A program made the position numbers and the translations under genes. A DNA stretch of 64,000 nt from Lethocerus indicus (lineage: Eukaryota > Arthropoda > Insecta > Hemiptera > Belostomatidae): the NCBI GenBank assembly GCA_019843655.1, contig JACDQD010000002.1:3978585-4042584 (forward strand), in the 5' to 3' direction. The notes beneath the pieces are model-generated. The model had not been told where the DNA came from and did not search any database. It saw nothing but the letters and a program-made list of their open reading frames with translations. Each line of letters starts with the position of its first letter. Position 1 is the stretch's first letter. Of this stretch, positions 43,001 to 54,490 are shown one piece after another.

Positions 43001-44042
43001 CCCTCACGTACACAGCGGCACTCGGCATGTTTTTCTTCTCTCTCCGCTAATCATTTATGGAGACGTCAAATTCAATTCGGGATATTCGTGCGACGAAGAA
43101 ATTAAACCTTTTCTCCGAGAACTATTTACGAAAAGAGTTTGTTGTTCTGTCGAAGGACATCGTCTTCTTCAACAAAATATCTTAACCTGATTTACTTCCT
43201 TTTGGTCAAGTAACACATTTTCACCAAAAAATATTCAGGTTCTGTTAGGCTACACATACCGTTATATATATTTTGCCCGGTTTTGTTCGCAAGGGATGAA
43301 TAGTGCAATGTGGATTTAATTGTTAAGCGTATTAAAAAATATAGCCCAACGGGAGAGGTGAGAAATATATACAGAACGGAAAGTTCTTGAAATCGAACCA
43401 GGAAAACGCAAAGAACCGGAAGCTGTCGGAACAGGAAGAAGGGGGTTCGGTAATTTCGCATCCCCTTCCCCTCCACTCGCCAGTTAACATCCGAATTGCG
43501 AATTACACGCCTCCGGGACTGGCTGTTTTCAAAATTGCATTCGGAAATTAAATCCTTGCCGGCCGAACAGTTTACTCCAATCTGAACACAAAACGCCGGA
43601 GTGGAAATAAACCGTGGCTGTTATTGAAAGTAATAACGACTCTTCTGAATACAATTCCAGTTATTATTACTGAAATTAATCAATCGGACCCGAATCAGTT
43701 TACAGGCCCAGATTTGCATCGTATATAATTGCCGTTTGTAAATATTAATTTATTATATTTATAATAAATGACTTATTATTACGGGATATCGAATTTTCGC
43801 GGTTCAACTGCCGTTTGTCAGGAAACCGAGATCGAACAATAAATATTCAAGTAGATCTTGTTGGTTCAATTTTTTTTTTATCTTTTTATTAATACCCACA
43901 TTTTATATTAAAATATTGCCGATTGCTCTTAGTTGTGAGTCGGTTTTGAGAATTATTGTAAGAGTTGACAGGGTTGAAAATTGAATACCATTATTCTCGG
44001 GGTTTCCACTCGCCCTTATTGAGGCGTGCGCCAGTAGCGGAA

Positions 44043-44074
44043 AGCTACTGAAGGTGGCGAACAGCCGAAACGGA
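44043..44074 (-). repeat. Partial core of the interspersed repeat, inverted, in intron 1
   Basis: AGCTACTGAAGGTGGCGAAC then AGCCGAAACGG is the reverse complement of the core with a few substitutions. A weaker relative lies at 41199-41230. Confidence 0.5.
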
Positions 44075-44550
44075 CGATTGCAAGGAGTATAAAATCTATT
44101 AAGCTTGTGCCGGATCGTTAATGTAATGTGTGTTATAAATCGGTCAGTGTAATTGCAGCTTTTTTCGCCCGAATTTTCACCCAAATTGCGCTCGAAAATT
44201 TTGTATATTTTTAAAAGTCAACTCTTGACAAGTGGTCTACTGAAGGGTTTAAAGGAGGGAGAGTGTTGTATGGAAAAAATTAAGTATAAAAAAAACAAAG
44301 TTTTGAAAAGTTGATAAAAGGGAGCCGGATTAGAGAAAATGGGCTTAAGCACTAAGGGCTGTACTGTGTTTGCTTTGACTTTTGTATCGGTTCTTAGGGC
44401 CAGCTGTGCCCCACGGGGGGGGGGGGATTAGGGTTAAAAATCAGTCACGTGACTCAATTAGGGTGCCCTGTTTAGACCCCGCCCTTTCCCCACCCTCCCT
44501 CTAGAAGGCAGCCAATCGCCACCGCCACCATTTCCACTCCATCCCTCCTC

Positions 44551-44624
44551 TAATTCCCCTCTCACTCTCTTTCTCTCTCTCTCTTCCATTCTCCTCTCTC
44601 TATCTTCCTCTCTCTCTCTCTCTC
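44551..44624 (+). repeat. CT-rich tract in intron 1
   Basis: Pyrimidine stretch with several (CT)n runs, ending in a (CT)n of about 14 bases. Confidence 0.85.
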
Positions 44625-45858
44625 ATATGTATACACATATCTTATATATGTATTGTATTGATAGGGTTAACTGTAATATTCGTAAAGTGTTAACTTTAAG
44701 AACTCCAATGATCAGATATAAAATATAGGGTACGTCCTCGTACTATCATCAGAATGTCAACAACCAATTTCTTGGCGGTATAAAACATACTCGTTTTCAT
44801 GAATGAAAAAATAATTCAATTTCCCTTCCCTCGAACATAATATTTCAGAATTGTTAGCAGAATTAGCAGTCAGAATTTGGCAGTCGAGGGTTACAGTACC
44901 TGACATGTTCCGAAATTTTAATTAGCGTCTTCCCCGTGGACGAATATTCCCGTACCCCCCGGAAATACCGGCCGAAACGTTAATGACTCAATAAGCCGTA
45001 TATCGCCGATAATATTTGAACGAAATGCAAATGAAAAATAATAAATCAGGCTCATAAAGCCCGATTGGGAGACAGACAATGGTCTATAAAATGCGCGTTA
45101 GCCGGCCGGGATATAACCGGCGATGATTCATCGAGCGACACCGATCAACCTCCGTTACTCCCGGTTGCGTGACCGCCTGAACACCGATAGTTTCAGGAAG
45201 AAATACAGTTTGTTTTTTCTTAAAATATACGCCAGTCGTTTCGCACTTGGAATGAAATGAAAATCATCGGTAGCGGCTGCAAGAGCGCCGTTCTTCATAC
45301 ACACATTTCAGACTATAAAATATAATTTCGACACAATCAATCGATTGACATTATGGATAAAACTCCTGTTCGTCGAAATATATTCTCCCGATTCCCGTTG
45401 TCAAGTTCGAAAGTTTACCTTTTGACTTGGCGAAAGTTTGAATGCGAATTATCCGGCCCTTCCTACGGCCGATCCGGATCGCCCAATAAAGTCCATTTAT
45501 CTGATGGTTTTTCTTTTAACCGTTTCCCCCCGACGCACGTAATTTATTCGGGTTTAACCGATTACACGGGTGTACTGGGGCCGGTAAACAAAGCCATTTA
45601 TCTGCCGACAAACGGCCGGCCCCAACTTCGTTTTTTCCGCCCGGCATCCCCACCCCCACCCCCACCCCATCCGTGCAATTGTTATCGCTCGCGGGTCAAG
45701 TCCTTCGTTCTCTCGTTTTTATTTTTCAACTCTTTTTGTTGTTTCTTCGATTGTTGTTGAATTTCGAACCGCTCGGCGTGTCGTGCGGACCGAACGCTCG
45801 GAGAATTCGAATGAATTAAATACAGGGGCGCTCCTCCCCCTAACCCCCTCCCGTGCCA

Positions 45859-45868
45859 GCGCCATCTC
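45859..45868 (-). promoter_or_regulatory. Single CTCF-like motif AGATGGCGCT in intron 1
   Basis: The minus strand reads AGATGGCGCT, matching the AGRKGGCGCY core known for arthropod CTCF. A ten-base match is weak evidence alone. Confidence 0.25.
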
Positions 45869-46819
45869 CCGCCGTAACCGGTGGCCCTGAAAAGGGCCGA
45901 ATTTCATGTATAATCCATAAGTAAGCCTGTATTTATACAGGCTTCCTAAAATAGACAACGAGAATTGGGAGACATATCTTTTATAGGTTCGAGTGAGTTA
46001 CAAGATTTTTTTAAGATTCACTGTACAAAATAATTGGTTATTATTACACTGTTGACTACGGACGATACTGGAAAGTTGCCCAGATTAGTAGAACGAGAGT
46101 GTGCCCTTTGGCGCAAAAAAAGTATTAATTCATTTTAAGAAATTTTATCCAAGAAAATGCACTCTAGATTAAACTTTCTTATAATTTTAAAAATAACCGA
46201 ACGCACCGAGCGGAAATTCCATCAGGCCAACAGGTACATTTATGAGACAGTCGGCTTTTTAAACGTTCATAATGTCGGCAATTAAAAAATCCACTCATCG
46301 TCCGATTTACGCCGGTGGCGTTAATTGAAAAATGTGCACTTTTCCACTCCCGAATTCGAAAGTGCCCGGCACTGAGAAATAATTATTTCACATCTCCCGA
46401 TAGAACGAGAACAAACGACGGGATATTTTTAAATGGGAGGTTAAAAAGAAAATATTTTTAGTTTGATCCCATTTTCGAGTTGGGAAATTGTTGACAGATT
46501 TCACGGCCCGTAGAAAGTGCCACTTAGTCCGTTTATCTGAGACCTACGTGATGTTCTCCTACACTGAAAGCCTACACGGGAGAGGTAAACGTGATCAAAG
46601 CGCACTTCTGTTATGCCCGACAGCGTTTGGATAAAACCTGAGCTTTCTGTTTGTCGCATTTTAATGTTCCACTACACCAAGTCCAAGATCCGTTTGTTCG
46701 AACGAAATTCGTTTATTTAAAGATATAATCTATTAACTTACTATTAACATAGCATAGAACAGCCAGAACGGAGAGAAAGAAAAAAAAGTACAAACTTTGA
46801 TACCACACTTGATGAAATA

Positions 46820-47036
46820 TCGGATCGGCAACTAAGTCATTGCGTGTTTCGTCGCTAGATGGAGATGGCGTTATTTGTATTTTTACGCATATTTACATCT
46901 TCAAATCTATATTCTGAGTATTCTGAAATGTTTATTACATGCCAACTATCGTGCGTACCAAAAAATGCACGACATAAGGGTGAGTGCACACAACCAAAGA
47001 TGAGAAGAATCCGCAATTATTTAGTTGCCAACTCAA
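46820..47036. mobile_element. Short non-autonomous mariner-like element (MITE) in intron 1
   Basis: An imperfect terminal inverted repeat pairs GGCAACTAAGTCATTGCG at 46827-46844 with the complement of CGCAATTATTTAGTTGCC at 47012-47029. Similarity continues outward a few bases to flanking TA dinucleotides at 46818-46819 and 47037-47038, matching the TA target duplication of Tc1/mariner elements. The end sequence (GGCAACTAAGT-ATTGCG) resembles mariner transposon termini. At about 217 bp with no transposase it is a deletion derivative or MITE. The ends have diverged, so it is an old insertion. Confidence 0.75.
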
Positions 47037-47456
47037 TATAATCCAATAAGCCTTTAACCATTAATAGTGCAAGTGAGGAATAACGTAAATAGGATTGCTT
47101 TCACCTACGCACTATCATTAAATCTGATTTTTAAACACGTCTAGGGGGTGCTAACCCCCACAGTGAGTTCTGTAGCCGATGATTCCAACGAAATCTCCCC
47201 AACAGAAACGTCAACGGCGTATATTAGTGGGACAGGACAATTTCGGATGGACCCAGCATCCGAATCACTTCCTCTAATAATACATCACCCCAAAAGTCAC
47301 CACAATCGGGGCGGCTGCGGCCGCTTCACTCGGGGGGGTACGCGTCTGTTGATATAAATAAACGTTTCTCGTTTTGTTCCCGGGTGGTTTGGCCGGGGTG
47401 GATCTGTCTGTAGGGGAGGGAGTCGGGCCGCAACAATAATTGATTCATTGTTGTCC

Positions 47457-47688
47457 GAGAGAGAGAGAGAGAGGAGGAGGGAGAGAGGGTGAGAGGGTGA
47501 GAGCGAGGGGGGAGGATGGCATCCGATTGTTGCGGCATCTGTCGTCGCCCCAGACAATGAACCCCTCCGACCCTCCCCTATATCGCTCTTCTCCCTCCGC
47601 CCTCCACGCAACAGTGCACACCGAGCCGCAACATACCATCTCTCCCTCCCTCCCATCTCTCTCCCTCTCTCTCTCTCTCTCTCGCTCT
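47457..47688. repeat. GA-rich tract and CT-rich tract in inverted arrangement, intron 1
   Basis: A purine tract (GA-rich) at 47457-47515 is followed by a pyrimidine (CT-rich) tract at 47640-47688. The two are roughly complementary. Confidence 0.85.
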
Positions 47689-48454
47689 GTAATTCGGCCA
47701 GCCCTCCCCGGACGGTAGGACGTCCCTAAACGTTTCCGACACCCCCGAGGACAGGGCGGCGGCGGCGGTCCCCCCGGCCCTTATTAGTCGTTATGTACGC
47801 CAAACGGGAAGCACCCTCAGGGAAACTGATTCTATCCCCAACACTAAACACACAGAGAACTGAGTTAGTTGGTCCAACAGGGTTTTGGCGATGCCGTAAA
47901 TTCGTGCGATTGATTATTGAGCCTATTTTAGGCCTCGTTTAATTACAATTTACTGTATCGTATTCGCCGATGAAGGGGCTGCTCATCGAGGCGTTAGGAG
48001 GGGTGGGATCCAATTAAAAGCGGGGGGCGGACAATTATCGTTTTACATGTTGGCGCCGTTTGATACAAATTGGCCGGGGTGCGTTGGGGGGGGGGGCCCA
48101 ATAAACCGCTTTTATAACCACTCGCCCGCCCTTTTATAACTCCCAATAATAACCCGGCCTCAGTTAACGAGAGTGTGGAAAAGTGCCTCGAGGAATCGGC
48201 CTAGAAGCGGCCATAAAACAGAGTTAGAGTCGTGTTTAATAAGTGCAATACTTGTTCTATATAATCAGCTCTGTATCTTTATCCTACAGTTTGGAAACGC
48301 TGCGCGCACTATTCATTTCACACCGGCACAAATATGGGACATAATTTAACAGATTTTGGGCCCAACATTCACGTTGTCGATGAGACGGATGAAATTACGG
48401 TCGTGAAATGATGGAGTATGAATTTGAATTGGTGAGAAGGAGAATATTATATAA

Positions 48455-48480
48455 GGGGGAGGGGGAGGGGGGGGGAGAGG
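48455..48480 (+). repeat. G-rich tract, possible G-quadruplex, 1 kb before exon 2
   Basis: GGGGGAGGGGGAGGGG continues into a nine-G run; four or more G tracts with one-base loops. Confidence 0.8.
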
Positions 48481-49507
48481 CGGAGAGAAGGGAAGAGAAG
48501 AAAGAGTCCCGGAGGCGGTCATTAAACGGTAGCGGTGGCCGGGGGGCCGGTCACGTGACTTGTCAAGTGGTGCCGACCACTTAATTGAAATGGCGGGCCG
48601 GATGATTTCGTCAGCCCGTGGCGGACCGCCATCACTGGCATCGCTCTATATAATATAATACCTGCTAAACGGCGGACAGCTCTCTTTGTTTTTCTTTTTT
48701 TTTTTACTTCTTCCCCGCTCCGACCAGATAAGATCGAAACCATCATCGGACGTGTTGAAGTCTTCAAACTTCACATAGCCAACACCTCCCCGTATTTTGA
48801 CTTTAATTCACTCTGAACGCGTTTCACGTTTAGATTCGACGCTTTGAGCGTGACAAGGCCGAGGAAAACCGGCCATTTGCCTCAACCGAATAATAGGAAA
48901 TAGGCCTTCAATTTGTGAATTTCCTTATTTTCATAATTATTAAAAATAAAAAAAGCTATATACACACAGTTCAACCTCCGACGAATATTATCGGCACATT
49001 AAATTTTCCAGTTATTGCAGTATATAAACAGAATTTAAACATTACAAATTTAAACTGAAACTACATATAACTATAGGTGTTGAGGTTCGAAATTAATTTT
49101 CATTTCCGTCCACTACCTACTGTTTTGTATACTACCTGCGTTACAATTTGCATATTGAGCTAAGGAAACGCTCGAGAATAATCCTCTAGGTCTGTTATTG
49201 TCCGACAGGGAGAAATTAAAATTGTACGACCTTATTTTTAAAATAACCTTCAAAGTAGAATTCACTTTGATTCAAAACCGGCTAATTACTGAACTCGCTT
49301 ACTGGGAATTACGTCGAATTACGCTATTTTATTTCCCCCTATTTTTTGCGTCATAATCGTGCTCCTGCAGTTGAAGAGTTGCATTGAAATTGTCCGTCCC
49401 GGATTCTTGACAATTGTATCTAGTCAAATGTTAAAAGCTGTTGCATGTCAGCCAATTAGAAAATTGAAATCGGTCAGTTTAATTAGTTTTAATTGTTGGT
49501 TGTTTAG

Positions 49508-49622
49508 GGCCGAGATCGAGAAGAATAAAACGGAAGGACAAGAACAAAGAGGACAAGAGGCCGAGAACTGCATTCAGCGGCGAACAGCTGGCAAGGCTCA
49601 AGTCCGAATTCAGTGTCAACAG
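49508..49622 (+). CDS. en: Engrailed-family homeobox gene, exon 2 (linker and homeodomain residues 1-24)
   Basis: This 115-bp exon begins after TGTTTAG and ends AACAG|GTAAAC. The exon 1 phase joins cleanly: G from exon 1 plus GG gives Gly213, then [34 protein letters not shown] and SVN. KRPRTAF is the N-terminal arm and start of helix 1 of an Engrailed homeodomain (corrected residue 228 is homeodomain position 1; F8, L16 and F20 are present). The basic PRSRR-KRK stretch is the usual linker between EH2 and the homeodomain. The exon ends inside the codon for homeodomain Arg24 (phase 2), so the homeobox is split between helix 1 and helix 2. A one-codon-wide shift or other frames give no homology, so the reading is secure. 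The Arg-Ser dipeptide inserted by a microexon in many insect invected genes is not encoded at this junction, although a 6-nt microexon hidden in intron 1 cannot be excluded. Confidence 0.96.
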
Positions 49623-50501
49623 GTAAACACTACGACTCTATCCTATACACAGAACGCTTATTGGGATAGTGAAAAAAAAATACCATTTCGATTGAGGACA
49701 GAGAGGCTGAAATTGTACAGAATACCAAGTTTATCAGAGTCGGAGGACAGTCGGCAGAGTGAGGTTGAACTGTTGTATTTAGTGTTGTAAAGAAGAGAAT
49801 GTAGGCCTCTATTTGTCACCACTGTTAAGCTCAATAGGTCAGTTATAATAGTGCTCCCATGTTACCGGATTCCCCATTGCCGTAAGACGAATTTTAAACG
49901 TAAGAATAAATCCAGAAAAGTCTGTCGGAAAACATTCACGAAACAATCCCTAAGTGGGGTCGATGCTACTACAATTTTCATTTATGAATTTCAATTTAAA
50001 CCGCCTCGAAAATGATAGTTTATAATAAACTTTCACGATCACGAAAACGAATCGGCCCCGTTTTTACGAAGGGAAAAGGCCCGGTGGGAAAATTATTTTA
50101 AAGTACGAGCCTATTTATTTTTTGTAATCGCCCCACCTCCTTTTACGGTCTTAAAATTCCGCGTTTATGCACTCAAATCGGAGGGTGAATATCTGTTAAA
50201 TTTTTACACGTTATTATTGCCGCCGGCATATTTGAAACTGTCCGGTCCTACCGAGTCACTCCCGGGAATAGTATACGTATAAGGATTAGCGCGGGGCTTA
50301 TTATTAAGGGCGTGACCGCGATATTTATCTACGGTCGTAAATAAAGGCGATAGATAGAAATAAAATCTTTTCTGACCTATTAATAGACTCCGTTTCTCGG
50401 ATAGATAGATAGAGTATTTTAGGGGGGTAGTTGAGGGGGTAATTGTGGTAGGCCAAATAATTCATGTTGGCTAATCACCTGTTGATCTATGTTAGGAAGG
50501 C

Positions 50502-50560
50502 CTCCCTCCCTCCATCCCTCCATCCCTCACTCTATCCCTCCATCCCTCCTCCACACCCTC
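50502..50560 (+). repeat. (CATCCCTC)n-like pyrimidine tract in intron 2
   Basis: Imperfect CCCTCCAT/CTAT units, about 60 bp. Confidence 0.8.
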
Positions 50561-51305
50561 CCCGCGCTATTCATCATCGCGTCTCCGCCGCCGGGACACT
50601 ATCGGTTCAGGGGGTGGGGGGCGTAATTACCCCCTTAACCGCCTCATTACACTTCCTTCGAGAATGGGCATTTATCATTCCCTATAATGGCCGCCCTTCT
50701 CCTCGAGATTGGCCGGCTATTTTTCTGTTGTTCGAAAAAATTGGATCTCGTATTCTTCGCGGAAACCGCGCCCCCACCGAGAACGGGCCCCATTAATGGG
50801 GGGCCCGGTCAAATCCGCCAACATTTAACGTCGCGAAGTCGGGCCTTAATAAAATTCCACCTTCAATTTTCCACCAACCGCTGAGACCAATTATACCCAA
50901 TTATAGATTTGATAAATATGGTAAAATTATTTTCATTTTTCGACATAATATCTACATTTTGAACGAGACACTTGGCCCAGCGAATTTCCAATTTTTTTCA
51001 TCCCCTCCGAAATGTATTATTTCGTTCTCAAAGCTTGTAAAATAACTATTCACCTCGTAAATTTACCCAAATTTGAAAATAATCCATTCAAAAATAACGG
51101 AGCAATACCTCCACTGTACTGGCTATTGATGGAATAGAATCGCGGATAATTTTTGGTTAATTGAAGAAAAAAAAGTCGTTTCTAGAATCTCCAGAAATTA
51201 AAATTACCCTAGCATATAGCTGGTGATTAAATTTGATAAATAAGTTGCGCGGAAATGATGAAAATTACCCCACGAGCAGTGAGCGGTCCGTAATGCGAAA
51301 ATGCC

Positions 51306-51328
51306 CTCTCTCTCTCTCTCTCTCTCTC
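51306..51328 (+). repeat. (CT)n microsatellite in intron 2
   Basis: About eleven CT units. Confidence 0.9.
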
Positions 51329-52126
51329 AGCTCGTGATACAAATAAAAGAACATTTCTGATAATCTCGACTAATTGAAAATGAGAGCGGATATTTTCCCA
51401 ATCTTTTCTTAATTGCTGTGTGAAAAATTAGACTGTTATTGCTCTTGGCGTTTTTCGCTGCGTTCGCCGGCATTTTATCTTCTCTGGAAATACGGCCTGT
51501 GTTGCGTTTTCCGCGCCCGGCCAATTGAAAATAAGAAAATAAGGAAAAACCGAGAACTAAAATGAAAAACACTTAGCCGACTGCAACGGCTAAAGGCTGG
51601 AGTAGACAGCGGTCTATTTAAAAATGCGATTAGCTGTCCAATTTTGACCCGCTCGTAAATCCAGTCGTCTCTCCTCAATTAGAGTGGTAAAAGTGCAAAA
51701 GATTGACACTATATCGTGTTTGGATTTTAGCCATCGTCGGTAGCATTCTGTCAGTGGTCTATTGCCAGCAAAGTTTTTTCTTTTTTAAATAAATTCAATA
51801 AATTTATCCAACAACTTTCATTCTATATTTGGTAGCTCATTGGGTCATGGGGTGTGTCGACCCCTGGTCACCTAGGCCCTTAGAAAGAGTAGTAAAAATT
51901 GCGATTACGATAAACTCTCGATGGTTATAATCACAGACCGCTTTCCTCCAACGTCTGTTCCACAAGCCCACGTAAGATGGTAATCTTCTGCTGTGTTGGC
52001 CAGCGCCAGACAATAGACCGTTACCAGGAGGACGGTCGCTCCGGTAAAAGTTGGTAACGACCCATTAAATTTTATGCTTTTGCCCGTTCTGCCTGCCGTT
52101 ATCTCTATCCTTATCTCTCTCAACAG

Positions 52127-52358
52127 ATACCTGACCGAGAGACGGAGACAGGCGCTGGCGACCGAGCTGGGCCTGAACGAGGCCCAGATCAAGATCTGGT
52201 TCCAGAACAAGAGGGCCAAGATCAAGAAGGCTTCGGGCTCGAGGAACCCGCTGGCCCTTCAGCTGATGGCCCAGGGCCTCTACAACCATTCGACGGTGCC
52301 GATGTCCGACGAGGAGTGCGAAGAGGTGGCCATGAACGGCCAACAGCAGTCACACTAA
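52127..52358 (+). CDS. en: Engrailed-family homeobox gene, exon 3 (homeodomain residues 25-60, EH5, stop)
   Basis: The acceptor is a pyrimidine-rich tract ending CTCTCAACAG at 52126. The first base completes Arg24, then the frame reads [34 protein letters not shown] and the tail [20 protein letters not shown] followed by TVP. Helix 3 has the expected DNA-contact residues I47, Q50, N51 and R53, Q50 being the Engrailed-type specificity residue. The conserved block after the homeodomain is EH5. The last residues are acidic and Gln-rich ([17 protein letters not shown]), with TAA at 52356-52358. [18 protein letters not shown] is the arthropod form rather than the vertebrate NGLALHLMAQ form. It joins exon 2 across a 2.5-kb intron. 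No second homeobox is visible in the window, so a paralogue, if linked, lies outside. Confidence 0.97.
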
Positions 52359-52413
52359 TACTAGTACTGTCACTGTCACTGTCACTGTCACTAGTACTGC
52401 TACTACTACTACT
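52358..52413 (+). repeat. (TGTCAC)n and (ACT)n microsatellite at the start of the 3' UTR
   Basis: Four TGTCAC units lie between two copies of ACTAGTACTG, followed by CTACTACTACTACT. Confidence 0.9.
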
Positions 52414-52710
52414 CACCACCGAGTCCACCTACCTATCGTTTAGTATTAATAGAGAGTGCGTACGGAAGGAACTTACGGAAGAAATAGAGAAAGAGTTTCT
52501 ACCCCCCACCCCCCCCCCCCCGCCACCGGCCCCCATTCCGGTGATAATTACAACCAATTGTGCTGACGGACAAAGTGCAATATCGTAAATGGCGAACAGA
52601 CTCCTGTGTTATTATATAATATAAAGGGGACGCCTAACCCCCAAACCCACCCCCCGAGAGATACAACGACGATCTACCCCCCGTGTGTACAGAATAACGT
52701 AGCGATATAA

Positions 52711-52718
52711 TGTAAATA
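52711..52718 (+). promoter_or_regulatory. Pumilio/PUF-type motif UGUAAAUA in the 3' UTR
   Basis: The sequence is TGTAAATA on the sense strand, an exact match to the UGUANAUA consensus bound by PUF proteins, which usually repress translation or stabilityof the mRNA. It lies 353 bases after the stop codon. The match is seen; binding is inferred. Confidence 0.45.
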
Positions 52719-53445
52719 TAGAAAAGGAAAAGAGCGTCGTGAGATGTTATATAAACTACTAGAAATTATATCCTATTTATTGTATTTGTATTTGTGTGCG
52801 TATGGGTTTGAATCCGGTCCGCCGAATGTATATTTATATCTCGTTTTTTGCCCATAAATAGTTCCTCGAAACCGATAATTTATATATAAAATATATTAGA
52901 TTTGTTTGGTCATTTACACGTGTCGATCAAAATTCTGGATTCAAGCCCGATCAATTGTGTCAACTGAACTAACTGTAAAATCGACAGCGTGTGTAACTCG
53001 ATACGGGAAATATTTCCTCTTGGCTTTTGGGAGGCCGAGGGATAGGGCAAGGGTTGGACGGGAGTTTTTTTTTTTCGTTTTTCCAACCGAAATATCGACC
53101 GGGCCCAGTAACGGGGGCTTGGCAAAATGTTGAATAGAAACCTTTTTTTCTGGATAAATTTTCCCGAAGTCCCGAATATAACAGCGGACCGCGGTCCGAA
53201 ATTAACGTCGGCCTCTCTGCGCCCTTGTGTACAATTTACAGGTAATATACAGAATTACATTACAGCTGCAATTATCGAAATATTTCGTCCCCATAACGAG
53301 CCTGTCCGTAAATTGTCCGTAACGAGTGTACACACACAGCGTATATATATATATATATCTCTCTCTTAACATGTTTTTCGAGTGTTCGTCCCGGAAAAAC
53401 GCGGGATAAAAATGTGTATCATATTTCGGTACATAACCTAGTCAG

Positions 53446-53453
53446 TGTACATA
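53446..53453 (+). promoter_or_regulatory. Pumilio/PUF-type motif UGUACAUA in the 3' UTR
   Basis: TGTACATA on the sense strand, second exact UGUANAUA match in the probable 3' UTR, about 45 bases before the first poly(A) signal. Confidence 0.45.
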
Positions 53454-53492
53454 ATATATAAGAGTTAGTTAGGAATTTTGGAGAGTTTTTTT

Positions 53493-53502
53493 TGTAAATA
53501 AA
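53493..53502 (+). promoter_or_regulatory. Overlapping PUF motif and first poly(A) signal
   Basis: TGTAAATAAA combines UGUAAAUA (53493-53500) with AATAAA (53497-53502). A T-rich and GT-containing tract follows (53508-53528), which supports cleavage nearby. Because the two signals share four bases, PUF binding and 3' end processing could compete; this is inference. Confidence 0.5.
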
Positions 53503-53579
53503 CAAAGTTTTTCTTTTTTTTTTGTTGCTCGACTGACGCCTCCGTTGAAAAATGCCATAAAATGTGAAATGTTTTATTT

Positions 53580-53587
53580 TGTACATA
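53580..53587 (+). promoter_or_regulatory. Fourth PUF-type motif UGUACAUA, present only in longer 3' UTR forms
   Basis: TGTACATA on the sense strand. It lies beyond the first AATAAA, so it would be in the mRNA only if a later poly(A) site (53645 or 53786) is used. Confidence 0.35.
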
Positions 53588-54490
53588 GATTGAGCCAGCT
53601 TCAGTTTTTTTTTTATAAATATATATTTAAATTATATATATATAAATAAATATCGATGTAATATAAACATATAAATTCTTGTATAACGTTTCTTTTTATG
53701 ATTTAAATCTGTGTCAAATATCCTTCCTGTCCTAACCCTTTCCTATTCAATAGAATATTTCTAGTTTCACACAGTTATAACTCTTAATAAATATTATTAT
53801 TGGATTATAAGAATTGCATTAAAATTTAGCCCGCCTTTTGTACTGGCTGTTCATGGAGGTAAGTATTACGCATCCCGATATTACAATTTTAAAATAACTA
53901 AATCTACGATTCTGTATATTTCAATAATTAAAGACAATAGTTAAACACACTACAATATTATCTTTTATGCGGGTACATTAAACATTTCTCGGGGCACGGG
54001 AAGCCGACCGACCGATTGGTGAAATAATTTTTCATCAATAATTCAATTTTTTTCTATTACAATTTCAAAGTAATTTAATTGATCGTTCCGTGCGAAAAAA
54101 AAGCCAGCTTCCAGTTTACATTTTTCTTCTATATAAATAAATAATTTATTAAGATGTGTGTTGACCGCACGGAGAGTTCAGAATAACAAATATCAGCGCC
54201 GGGAATGAGACAATTCCTGGCCGGCTTTCCTTCACATTTCCCACGATTGCTTTTCCGATTTTCATAAAACACTAATTGGTTCATTTGTAAGTCTAATTGG
54301 TAACAGAAAATGAAATTATTTAATTAAACTAGAATTTTTTTCGGTCCTAAATTTACACAGAATTTTCCACTTTCGTACTCAACCCTCTGGGGGGCCGAAT
54401 TTTTACATTTTTAAATCCGAAAAAATTCGGGGGGGGGAACCAAAATCAGCAATTATAAACTTATATATGGGAATGAAAAAAAAAGATTTA

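Larger units (their letters stand above)
21535..49507 (+). other. Intron 1 of the engrailed-family gene (27,973 bp)
   Basis: It is bounded by GTCAGT and TTTAG. Contents are AT-rich unique sequence, the repeats and mariner-like element listed, and CpG-rich islands (21300-22000, 22850-23100, 36200-37600). No other exon, tRNA or embedded gene was recognised on either strand. The longest open frame (36780-37607, 275 codons) has no domain. Confidence 0.85.
49623..52126 (+). other. Intron 2 of the engrailed-family gene (2,504 bp), inside the homeobox
   Basis: It is bounded by GTAAAC and a CTCTCAACAG acceptor with a good pyrimidine tract. It interrupts the codon for homeodomain Arg24. It contains two pyrimidine microsatellites and no other recognisable feature. 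Confidence 0.93.
52359..53800 (+). other. Probable 3' UTR and polyadenylation region of the engrailed-family gene
   Basis: The sequence after the stop is AU-rich with no coding potential. It starts with a TGTCAC/ACT microsatellite (52358-52413) and includes a C-rich tract (52501-52520). AATAAA signals occur at 53497-53502, 53645-53650 and 53786-53791. The first is followed at once by a T-rich stretch with TGTTG, the usual downstream element, giving a 3' UTR near 1.15 kb; the others would lengthen it. Four UGUANAUA motifs lie inside. The exact end is not determined. Confidence 0.6.
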
